From NCBI GenBank assembly GCA_903822525.1, contig CAIJPI010000324.1:1-34678 (forward strand): DNA of 34,678 nt, in the 5' to 3' direction. The DNA comes from an uncultured Bacteroidales bacterium (GTDB lineage Bacteria; Bacteroidota; Bacteroidia; Bacteroidales; UBA4417). Shown in pieces: positions 1 to 6,804 of this stretch. The position numbers and the translations under genes were made by a program. How positions within the stretch are numbered: position 1 is the stretch's first letter; each line of letters begins with the position of its first letter. Below the pieces are notes generated by a model. That model had not been told where the DNA came from and did not search any database. It saw only the letters and a list, made by a program, of their open reading frames with translations.

Positions 1-336
1 AATTGATACTTTCTTCGGTCTTCGGACGTCCATCCTTTTAAAAACTATTTCCATTAAATTCGTAGTAGAACCCTCTGAATAATAACAACGTAAAAGTACT
101 ATTAACTTTTCAATTTATTTAACCGATCAATATTTGTGATTTTTAGCAATGAAAGAAACACCATTTTAGATTGAAGTAATTAAGTAATAACAAGCTAAAG
201 CAGTTGATAAATATGCCATTCCTGAGATTAAAACATTTTATTAATAAAATTGTTAATTACTAGTGTTCCGAAACTGAAGAATTTCAATGCTTTTTGTTAT
301 TTTTGCCAGTTGAAAATCCAGTAATAGCTTTTTAAA
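1..336. other. AT-rich non-coding stretch at window edge
   Basis: No open frame of useful length on either strand and no convincing RNA fold. The only signal I can name is a TAnnTTTG-type box (TATTTTTG, 298-305) about 30 nt before the first gene. The rest is AT-rich with no repeat that I recognise. Confidence 0.5.
298..305 (+). promoter_or_regulatory. Bacteroidota -7 box upstream of the DUF6580 gene
   Basis: TATTTTTG matches the Bacteroidota -7 consensus TAnnTTTG and lies 31 nt before the ATG at 337. I find no good TTG element at the expected upstream spacing, so the assignment is moderate. Confidence 0.4.
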
Positions 337-861
337 ATGAAAAAAATCGAAATCTCGCCTAAATTTTACGTGGTACTTACAATGATTTTTGCGGGAGCAG
401 TTATGCGGCTTATTCCTCACTGGCCTAATTTTACTCCTATTGCTGCGATTGCTTTGTTTGGCGGTACATTTTTGAAACGAAAAGACCTGGCATTTCTGAT
501 TCCGGTTGTAGCTATGCTACTGAGTGATCTGATCATTGGGTTTCATTCCACTATGTTTGCTGTATATGCCAGTTTTATAGCTATTGTAAGCCTTGGGATG
601 TTTCTTCAAAGCAGGTTAACTGTTGTGAACACAATATCGGCCTCACTGGCTTCGTCAATACTGTTTTACCTGATCACTAACTTTGCAAGCTGGACATCAG
701 GAATCATGCCTTACCCAATGAATGTTGCAGGACTGATGCAATCCTATATTGCCGGGCTTCCTTTCTTCTTTAATGGGATATTAGGCGATCTGTTTTATAA
801 CTCAGTATTGTTTGGTGCTTTATATATGGTAACAAACCGTCAAACGGTGTTTTCAAAATAA
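337..861 (+). CDS. small multi-pass membrane protein, DUF6580 family
   Basis: A 174-residue, very hydrophobic protein with about five to six membrane segments (roughly residues 9-28, 32-46, 51-68, 71-91, 98-117 and 138-165). The N-terminal pattern RLIPHWPNFTPIAAIALFGG, with DLIIGFH after the third helix, is what I associate with the DUF6580 family. These are inner-membrane proteins of unknown function whose size and topology recall substrate-binding subunits of ECF vitamin transporters. That comparison is inference only. No ECF ATPase or T component lies nearby. The gene stands alone, with a candidate promoter before it and a strong hairpin terminator after it, so it is probably monocistronic. 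Confidence 0.7.
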   Translation: MKKIEISPKFYVVLTMIFAGAVMRLIPHWPNFTPIAAIALFGGTFLKRKDLAFLIPVVAMLLSDLIIGFHSTMFAVYASFIAIVSLGMFLQSRLTVVNTISASLASSILFYLITNFASWTSGIMPYPMNVAGLMQSYIAGLPFFFNGILGDLFYNSVLFGALYMVTNRQTVFSK

Positions 862-878
862 GATTCTGTTTAAAACTG

Positions 879-914
879 AAAAGGTTTTTGTTTGTGACAA
901 AGACCTTTTTTTTT
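879..914 (+). terminator. Rho-independent terminator after the DUF6580 gene
   Basis: A 12-bp stem (879-890 pairing with 898-909, one G-U wobble) around a 7-nt loop, followed by a run of T to 914. It sits between convergent genes. The A-rich left flank may let it also stop the minus-strand GroES-like transcript. Confidence 0.8.
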
Positions 915-933
915 GCTATACAGGATCAGGATT

Positions 934-1314
934 TTAAACTACAGGCTCATCCCTTTCGAGAAGCAATACCGAATACTGAGGGACGATAAAATATTTCTGG
1001 TCGTTGTACATGATTTCGATTGCCCCTTTTGTAAGGAAAATGGCAAGGTCACCAACAATGGGTTGTAAAGGCATATACCTTACCCGCTCCGGATTTTTGG
1101 GTTTCCAGGGCTCGTTATCCTCATCGGTAAGAGATGGAATTGGAATCCCAGGTCCCACTTTAACCACATATCCTTTTTGTAATTCTTCCTTTTCGGAGTA
1201 GCCGGGAGGCAGAAAAAGCCCGCTTTTGGTTTTGGTCTTTGTGGAACAAGGTTTTATAAGTACTTTATCCCCAACTACTATCAGGTTATTGAGGTTGTCT
1301 TCTGTTGTTTTCAT
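934..1314 (-). CDS. GroES-like co-chaperonin family protein, orphan
   Basis: A 126-residue protein with the GroES (Cpn10) architecture. VVGDKVLIKP near the N terminus is followed by a mobile-loop-like stretch (KTKTKSGLFLPPG), then GYVVKVGPG, and a final beta-hairpin ending in YSVLLLERDE. GroES is usually about 95 residues. The extra length here is an insertion of about 30 residues after GPG, rich in Pro, Asp and Glu and ending RVRYMPLQPI, before the strand LAIFLTKGAIEI. No groEL gene is adjacent, so this is a stand-alone paralogue rather than the main co-chaperonin. Family membership is clear from the sequence. Whether it binds GroEL or acts otherwise cannot be told. Confidence 0.8.
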   Translation of the reverse strand: MKTTEDNLNNLIVVGDKVLIKPCSTKTKTKSGLFLPPGYSEKEELQKGYVVKVGPGIPIPSLTDEDNEPWKPKNPERVRYMPLQPIVGDLAIFLTKGAIEIMYNDQKYFIVPQYSVLLLERDEPVV

Positions 1315-1343
1315 AACTGATTATGCTCAGATCTTTTTTAAGC

Positions 1344-1361
1344 TGCATTTTCAAAAATGCA
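1344..1361. promoter_or_regulatory. 18-bp perfect palindrome upstream of the GroES-like gene
   Basis: TGCATTTT and AAAATGCA are perfect inverted arms separated by CA. The site lies 30-47 bp before the GroES-like start codon (minus strand) and about 100 bp before the plus-strand gene at 1453. It is too compact for a terminator and looks like an operator. It is not the CIRCE element of HrcA-controlled chaperonins. Confidence 0.4.
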
Positions 1362-1394
1362 TTGGTATCATGCAAAATTAATGATAATTTAAGG

Positions 1395-1402
1395 TACTTT
1401 TG
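1395..1402 (+). promoter_or_regulatory. Bacteroidota -7 box upstream of the small TM protein and mutL
   Basis: TACTTTTG matches TAnnTTTG and lies 51 nt before the ATG at 1453. No clear -33 TTG is present at 17-21 nt upstream. It probably drives the small membrane-protein gene and mutL. Confidence 0.4.
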
Positions 1403-1452
1403 CAGAAAGCACAACACAGATATTCATTTTATAAACTGCACATCGCAATACG

Positions 1453-1722
1453 ATGAACCTGATAGGAATACGGGTACCCAAGCCGCGAAAGTTTTCGTAT
1501 AAGCCTGTTTATTATGACCCGGTAAAGGAAGGTCATGAGAACAGACTGAAGGAAGCAGAGTATGAAAAGGATATACCAGGCAGTGAGTTGCGCATGCGAT
1601 TAAGGATGCGGATGAACCGGAAACAAGGGGATCAGGGTAAAGGCAAACGAACACGAATGTTGAGTTTATTTATTACACTTACGCTGCTTTTCCTGGTACT
1701 TTATTATATATTTAGCAGGTAG
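1453..1722 (+). CDS. conserved small single-TM protein upstream of mutL
   Basis: An 89-residue protein with a basic cytosolic N-terminal part (IRVPKPRKFSYKPVYYDP, then an Arg/Glu/Lys-rich middle) and one C-terminal membrane helix (about residues 68-87) ending IFSR. It is a tail-anchored type of protein with no signal peptide. Short genes starting with this KPVYYDP-type motif are common in Bacteroidota, and I recall relatives being mislabelled 'riboflavin synthase subunit beta'. Nothing here supports that label. It lies 49 nt before the chosen mutL start on the same strand and is probably co-transcribed with it. Function unknown. Confidence 0.65.
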   Translation: MNLIGIRVPKPRKFSYKPVYYDPVKEGHENRLKEAEYEKDIPGSELRMRLRMRMNRKQGDQGKGKRTRMLSLFITLTLLFLVLYYIFSR

Positions 1723-1771
1723 CTGTTTGTGCTTTAACAAATTATTATTTCAATTTCAACCAAACCATTTT

Positions 1772-3628
1772 ATGTCAGATCTGATCAGGCTGCTACCTGA
1801 CTCCGTTGCTAACCAGATTGCTGCAGGCGAAGTTATTCAACGGCCGGCATCAGCAGTTAAGGAATTGCTCGAAAATGCCGTAGATGCCGGTGCAACTCAA
1901 ATCAGGTTAATGGTGAAGGATGCCGGTAAAACATATATACAGGTCTTTGATAATGGTTCAGGCATGTCAGAAACTGATGCCCGTATGTGTTTTGAGCGGC
2001 ATGCAACCTCAAAGATACGTGAAGCTAATGACCTTTTCTCCATACGCACACTGGGATTCAGGGGTGAAGCGCTGGCCTCTATAGCCGCCATTGCCCAGGT
2101 TGAACTCAAAACAAGGAAAGTTGATGAAGAAGTAGGAACCAGTATCATAATTGAAGGTTCGAAGGTGAAAAGTCAGGAGCCTGTTGCCTGCCAGCAGGGA
2201 ACTACATTTATAATAAAGAATCTTTTTTATAATGTACCTGCCCGCCGTTATTTCCTGAAGTCCGACAATGTTGAGTTTCGTCATATACTTGAAGAATTTC
2301 AGCGGGTTGCATTGGTGCATCCGGATATTGAATTCTCATTTTTCAATAATGATAAGCCTGTTTTTCAACTTTCAAAAGGAAATCTGAGGCAGCGCATTGT
2401 ACATCTTTTCGGGAGCCAGATCAACGAAAAATTACTACCTGTCGAAGCAAAAACAGAACTGGTATCGGTTATTGGGTACATAGGGAAACCTGAAACAGCG
2501 AGGAAAACACGGGGCGAACAGTATTTCTTCGCAAACGGCAGGTTTATCCGACATCCATACCTGCATCATGCTGTAGAGCAGGCTTTTGAGGAACTGATTC
2601 CAGATTCAGCCATCCCCTCCTACTTCCTTTACATTGAAGTAGATCCTAAAACCATCGATATCAATATCCATCCAACCAAAACAGAAGTTAATTTTCAGAA
2701 TGGACAGGTATTATATGCCTCGATCAGGGCATCGGTAAAGCATGCCCTGGGTATGTTCAGCCTTAGCCCTATCATTGATTTTGATTCTGAACCAACTTTT
2801 GATTTCGTTGCACCAAAAGGCTACGAGCCCAAAGAACCCACCATAACAGTAAATCCGGATTATAATCCATTCAGGAAGCCGCAAAACTACCTGAAAGCCA
2901 ATGCCGGCATGACTCCTAACCGGACAGGATGGGAAAAGATGTACGAGGGAATTGCCGGTCAGCAGAATGCTCCGGCTGAAATTGAAGGCAGACAGGATTT
3001 TGGATTGCCAGCTTCTCAACCACAGGAAAATGAACCGTCACTCATTCCTGAGAGCAGTATTTATGCCGCAAATAAACTTTTTCAGGTTCAGAACCGTTTT
3101 ATTGTCGCCAATTTAAAATCAGGGTTGCTTATTGTGGATCAGCAAAAAGCATTCGAACGTATTATTTTCGAGAGGATCAGTTCAAATGCCGAAGGACAGG
3201 TTATTACAAGACAGCGCATATTGTTCCCACAATCCATTCAACTTTCGGCTGTTGATGCTGAAATTATGGCTGAAATAACTGATGATCTGGATAGTCTGGG
3301 TTTTGAGATTTCAGCCCTGGGAGGTGGTACATTCGTTATTAATACCGTGCCATCGAATATGCCATCGGAAGAGATTATCGATTTTATTGATGGATTACTT
3401 GAAGATTTCAAGAAAAATTATTCGGATACAACTGATGATAAAAGAATTAAACTTGCCAGGCTGGTTGCCGGCAATATGGCTGTAAAGTCAGGGAAAATAC
3501 TTAAAGTGGAAGAAATGCAACAATTAATTGACGAGCTGTTTGCCTGCCAGGTTCCTGAAATTGCCCCTGATGGCAGTAAAATACTGAAGATTATCCAGGT
3601 ACAGGAAATTGACAAACTGATCAGATAA
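1772..3628 (+). CDS. mutL: DNA mismatch repair protein MutL
   Basis: A 618-residue MutL. The start is taken at 1772 (MSDLIRLLPDSVANQIAAGE), because the 15 residues encoded upstream do not belong to the family. The GHKL ATPase motifs are intact: ELLENAVDAG at 31-40, DNGSGM at 60-65, HATSKI at 77-82 and GFRGEAL at 95-101. A transducer domain follows to about 330, then a Pro-rich linker and a C-terminal dimerisation domain. The metal-site motif of endonuclease MutLs, DQHA(X)2E(X)4E, reads DQQKAFERIIFE at 456-467, so its His is Gln. The C-terminal CPHGRP-type motif reads APDGSK. Nicking activity is therefore doubtful. MutL couples MutS mismatch recognition to downstream strand removal. Rhomboid genes follow on the same strand, with their own promoter. 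Confidence 0.95.
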   Translation: MSDLIRLLPDSVANQIAAGEVIQRPASAVKELLENAVDAGATQIRLMVKDAGKTYIQVFDNGSGMSETDARMCFERHATSKIREANDLFSIRTLGFRGEALASIAAIAQVELKTRKVDEEVGTSIIIEGSKVKSQEPVACQQGTTFIIKNLFYNVPARRYFLKSDNVEFRHILEEFQRVALVHPDIEFSFFNNDKPVFQLSKGNLRQRIVHLFGSQINEKLLPVEAKTELVSVIGYIGKPETARKTRGEQYFFANGRFIRHPYLHHAVEQAFEELIPDSAIPSYFLYIEVDPKTIDINIHPTKTEVNFQNGQVLYASIRASVKHALGMFSLSPIIDFDSEPTFDFVAPKGYEPKEPTITVNPDYNPFRKPQNYLKANAGMTPNRTGWEKMYEGIAGQQNAPAEIEGRQDFGLPASQPQENEPSLIPESSIYAANKLFQVQNRFIVANLKSGLLIVDQQKAFERIIFERISSNAEGQVITRQRILFPQSIQLSAVDAEIMAEITDDLDSLGFEISALGGGTFVINTVPSNMPSEEIIDFIDGLLEDFKKNYSDTTDDKRIKLARLVAGNMAVKSGKILKVEEMQQLIDELFACQVPEIAPDGSKILKIIQVQEIDKLIR

Positions 3629-3638
3629 AGATTATCCC

Positions 3639-3667
3639 TTGTTATCTTTTCAGAAAAACTAAATTTG
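3639..3667 (+). promoter_or_regulatory. Complete Bacteroidota promoter before the rhomboid pair
   Basis: A TTG at 3639-3641, an 18-nt spacer and TAAATTTG at 3660-3667 fit the Bacteroidota sigma factor consensus (TTG, 17-23 nt, TAnnTTTG). It lies 38 nt before the ATG at 3706, so the rhomboid genes can be expressed independently of mutL. Confidence 0.65.
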
Positions 3668-3705
3668 TAAATGTTTAAGCAGGATTCAGAAATAAGAAAT
3701 AACAG

Positions 3706-4578
3706 ATGAGTTACGAACGATACAGCCCTTCAGGCTTTGGCTTTTTACCCCCGGTAGTAAAGAACTTAATAATTATTAATGGACTTTTTTTCCTTGCAAC
3801 ACTTGTTCTCGGCAATGTTCTTCATCTTGACCTTACCGATTATCTTGGTTTACATTACTTTGCCTCGCTGAAATTTGCTCCATACCAGTTTATCACGTAC
3901 ATGTTTATGCACGGTAGCTTTTCGCATATATTCTTCAATATGTTTGCGCTATGGATGTTTGGAAGTGTGCTGGAGCAGGTCTGGGGACCGAAGAAATTTT
4001 TACTCTATTATATTATTACCGGAATCGGAGCTGCTTTGGTTCATTACATGGTATTTTATTTCCAGATAACACCTGTACTTCAAAGCATGGATGCGTTTAT
4101 TTCTAATCCTGATCTGGTTACCTTACAACAATTTGTTTCGAACCATCAGTTTAGTGTAAGCGATTCTTCGGGTGATTTTTACCAGGCTTTCGAAAATTTC
4201 AAACTGAATTATGTCACCTTGCAGCAGGATCCTGGCAATGTACAGGCGATGCAGGATTCAATTAATTTTATTTCGGCTTACCGTGAGCATTTCCTGAGTT
4301 TACCCGTTGTTGTGGGAGCTTCGGGGGCCATATACGGACTATTGCTGGCGTTTGGAATGTTATTCCCCAATTCGCTCATTTACCTGTACTTATTCATCCC
4401 GATGAAGGCAAAATGGTTTGTTATCATTTTTGGTGCCATTGAGTTGTTTTCAGGATTTTATAACCAGGGAGGCAACATTGCTCATTTTGCACACCTTGGA
4501 GGGATGATTTTTGGCTTCCTGCTTATCATGTACTGGAAGAAAAAATCAGGAAACCAGAGAAGGAATTATATGGAATAA
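3706..4578 (+). CDS. rhomboid family intramembrane serine protease (first of two)
   Basis: A 290-residue polytopic protein of the rhomboid family, which cleaves membrane proteins within or near their transmembrane helices. The Ser-His dyad is present: GASG with Ser206 and the late-helix HFAHLGG with His263. The early-loop signature FMHGSFSHIFFNMFALWMFG is also typical. A long hydrophilic stretch (about residues 120-195) between membrane segments is unusual for minimal bacterial rhomboids and probably lies outside the membrane. The second rhomboid gene follows 82 nt later on the same strand. The order mutL, rhomboid, rhomboid, EEP protein is familiar to me from Bacteroidota genomes. Substrate unknown. 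Confidence 0.92.
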   Translation: MSYERYSPSGFGFLPPVVKNLIIINGLFFLATLVLGNVLHLDLTDYLGLHYFASLKFAPYQFITYMFMHGSFSHIFFNMFALWMFGSVLEQVWGPKKFLLYYIITGIGAALVHYMVFYFQITPVLQSMDAFISNPDLVTLQQFVSNHQFSVSDSSGDFYQAFENFKLNYVTLQQDPGNVQAMQDSINFISAYREHFLSLPVVVGASGAIYGLLLAFGMLFPNSLIYLYLFIPMKAKWFVIIFGAIELFSGFYNQGGNIAHFAHLGGMIFGFLLIMYWKKKSGNQRRNYME

Positions 4579-4660
4579 CAATTTGAGGTTGCTTCCTCTA
4601 TATGCCTTACCAGGAACAATCGTCATGATATTAATTTACTAAACTGAATTTCAATTAGCA

Positions 4661-5578
4661 ATGAACTACAATCAGTCAGCCGGTGAGCGATTAAAGAGCC
4701 TGGCACAGATGCGGCCTGCGCTTTCACAACTTATACTTGTGAATGTAGCAGTTTGGTTTGCTCTGGCACTTGTACAAGTGGGAGGTTTCCTTTCCGAACC
4801 GCCAGGAATGCGGGGCGACGTATTGTGGCTGAACAACGTACTGGCATGGATAGGTGTTCCTGCCTCGGTACCGATCCTGATGATAAAGCCATGGACGATT
4901 ATAACCTATATGTTTGTTCATGAAGGTTTCTGGCATTTGTTCTTCAATATGATTTGGCTTTTCTGGTTTGGTAAGATTTTTATGGAATTTATGCCAGGCA
5001 AAAAGATTTATACTATTTACTTTATTGGCGGAATTGCAGGAGCGCTGACTTTTGTATTAGCATATAACATCTTCCCTGTGTTCAGTGATAGCCTCGATTT
5101 ATCAACTACCATTGGAGCTTCGGCTTCAGTACTTGCTATTACGATTGCCACAGCAGTGCTTGTGCCTGATTATACGGTAAATCTGATGTTTATTGGGCCG
5201 GTAAAAATCAAATATATTGCCCTTTTTTCGGTAATACTGGATGTACTGATGATACGATCGGGTAATGCCGGCGGACACTTTGCACATATAGGAGGTGCAC
5301 TTTCAGGTGTATTGTATATACTTTTTATCAGAAATAATGTTGCACAACTGTTAGGCTTGTCGTTTCTGAAATCCTTTAAATTTAGCCCTTTCAAGCCGAA
5401 ACCGTTACATAAGGTACACAGCACCGGCCGTCCGCTGAGTGATGAGGAATACAATAAGCTTAAAGTGCTGAAGCAGCAGAAAATCGATCATATTCTGGAT
5501 AAAATATCCCGGAGCGGATACTCGAGCCTCTCGGCAGAAGAAAAAGAAATACTCTTTAACAGCAGCAAAAAACAGTAA
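4661..5578 (+). CDS. rhomboid family protein with C-terminal cytosolic tail (second of two)
   Basis: A 305-residue rhomboid-fold protein. The early-loop signature is MFVHEGFWHLFFNMIWLFWFG. The catalytic serine is Ser154 in GASAS, so the usual GxSG is GxSA here. The partner histidine is His209 in GGHFAHIGG. A basic tail of about 70 residues follows the last helix and ends in a short helical domain (LSDEEYNKLKVLKQQKIDHI and on to the C terminus), which resembles the DUF6576 tail found on Bacteroidota rhomboids. The dyad is intact, so it may be active despite the Gly-to-Ala change. It sits directly between the first rhomboid and the EEP gene, 29 nt before the latter. Confidence 0.9.
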   Translation: MNYNQSAGERLKSLAQMRPALSQLILVNVAVWFALALVQVGGFLSEPPGMRGDVLWLNNVLAWIGVPASVPILMIKPWTIITYMFVHEGFWHLFFNMIWLFWFGKIFMEFMPGKKIYTIYFIGGIAGALTFVLAYNIFPVFSDSLDLSTTIGASASVLAITIATAVLVPDYTVNLMFIGPVKIKYIALFSVILDVLMIRSGNAGGHFAHIGGALSGVLYILFIRNNVAQLLGLSFLKSFKFSPFKPKPLHKVHSTGRPLSDEEYNKLKVLKQQKIDHILDKISRSGYSSLSAEEKEILFNSSKKQ

Positions 5579-5607
5579 TTTTTAAACAAAGGGCATTCTT
5601 AAATTTA

Positions 5608-6756
5608 ATGGCTACAACTAAAAAGAAACCGGTAAAAAAAACAAAGGGGAAAATGTCATTTGCTACCAAGCTGATGGTAGTGGTGAATCTTTTTGTCGTT
5701 TGCCTGCTCCTGTGTTCCTACCTGTCGCTGTATATTTCGCCTGCTAAATTCTGGCCTGTTGCATTTGCCGGACTTGCCTATCCTGTGTTTCTGCTTTTCA
5801 ACATATTTTTCGTGCTTTTTTGGCTTGTCTTTCTGAAAAAATATTTCATATTATCTCTGATAACCATACTTTTAGGGTATAATCAAATACAAACGTATAT
5901 TAAATTTTCGGGCTCGGAACGGAAGCTGTCGTTTGAAAATAGTCTTAAAGTCATGAGTTACAACGTCAGGTTATTTGATTTGTACAACTGGCATAACGGA
6001 TCCAGCAAGCTTACTCAGGCGTCGATTTTCGAATTGTTCCAGACTGAGTCACCGGATATACTATGTATACAGGATTATTACAGTGGTGCCGGCAAAGGCG
6101 TTAATTATGGTGATACCATCTGCAGCAGGGCCGGATATAAATTCCGCAGCGTTGAGCTCATTAACAAGGGGAACAAAGGATTACCATACGGTCTGGCAAT
6201 TTTTAGCAAATATCCCATTGTTCATACTCAGAAATTGGATTTTCAGAACAGCAAGGTTAATTTTTGCCAGTCAATTGATGTGAGGATCGGAAATGATACG
6301 GTAAGGGTGCTGAATATGCATCTTGAATCGATAAAATTCGGTAAGGAAGATTATAGTTTTGTGAGTGATGTTACTACAGCTCAGGCAGCAAACGATAAAC
6401 TTAAAAAAGGATTCCTGGCAATAGCGGGTAAGATGAGGTTCGCCTATATCAGGCGTGCATCCCAGATTGAAACTGTTACCGAGTTTATTAAAAGTTCTCC
6501 TTACCAGCTTATTCTGGCCGGTGATTTTAATGATACACCTGTTTCATTCAGCTACAGGCAGATCGACAATGAACTGGACGATACTTTTGTTGATTCCGGT
6601 ATCGGATTAGGGCAAACACACGGACAGATGCTTCCTATGCTGCGTATCGATTATATTTTTCACTCTGCAGGAATACAGACCATTGAACATAAGACCATTG
6701 ACAAAGACTATTCCGATCATTTTCCTGTTGTAGCACGTTTTATGCTTCCCGGCTAA
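5608..6756 (+). CDS. membrane-anchored endonuclease/exonuclease/phosphatase family protein
   Basis: A 382-residue protein. The N-terminal 100 residues are a basic stretch followed by about three membrane helices (roughly 22-43, 51-77 and 79-92). The rest is a DNase I-like EEP domain. Its motifs are MSYNVRLFD (Asn119), ILCIQD at 151-156, AGDFNDTP in the second half, DYIFHS, and YSDHFPVVARF with His371. The metal-binding Glu of the usual LQE motif is Asp156 here, a conservative change. EEP enzymes hydrolyse phosphodiester or phosphomonoester bonds, and the substrate could be nucleic acid, a phospholipid headgroup or something else. It is not RNase- or ExoIII-like enough to name. It lies 29 nt after the second rhomboid gene and 48 nt before uvrB, in a plausible operon. 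Confidence 0.85.
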   Translation: MATTKKKPVKKTKGKMSFATKLMVVVNLFVVCLLLCSYLSLYISPAKFWPVAFAGLAYPVFLLFNIFFVLFWLVFLKKYFILSLITILLGYNQIQTYIKFSGSERKLSFENSLKVMSYNVRLFDLYNWHNGSSKLTQASIFELFQTESPDILCIQDYYSGAGKGVNYGDTICSRAGYKFRSVELINKGNKGLPYGLAIFSKYPIVHTQKLDFQNSKVNFCQSIDVRIGNDTVRVLNMHLESIKFGKEDYSFVSDVTTAQAANDKLKKGFLAIAGKMRFAYIRRASQIETVTEFIKSSPYQLILAGDFNDTPVSFSYRQIDNELDDTFVDSGIGLGQTHGQMLPMLRIDYIFHSAGIQTIEHKTIDKDYSDHFPVVARFMLPG

Positions 6757-6804
6757 GTGACCAATTCACCCATGCCTGAATTTTACGATTGAACTTTTTA
6801 TTCC

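Noticed and set aside
1727-1771. Upstream extension of mutL by 15 codons
   Set aside because: Residues MCFNKLLFQFQPNHF do not belong to the family. The conserved N terminus begins at the ATG at 1772.
3616-3650. Imperfect inverted repeat AAAGATTATC..TATCTTT after mutL as a terminator
   Set aside because: The stem is short and mismatched, with no T tail, and it overlaps the well-formed promoter for the rhomboid pair.
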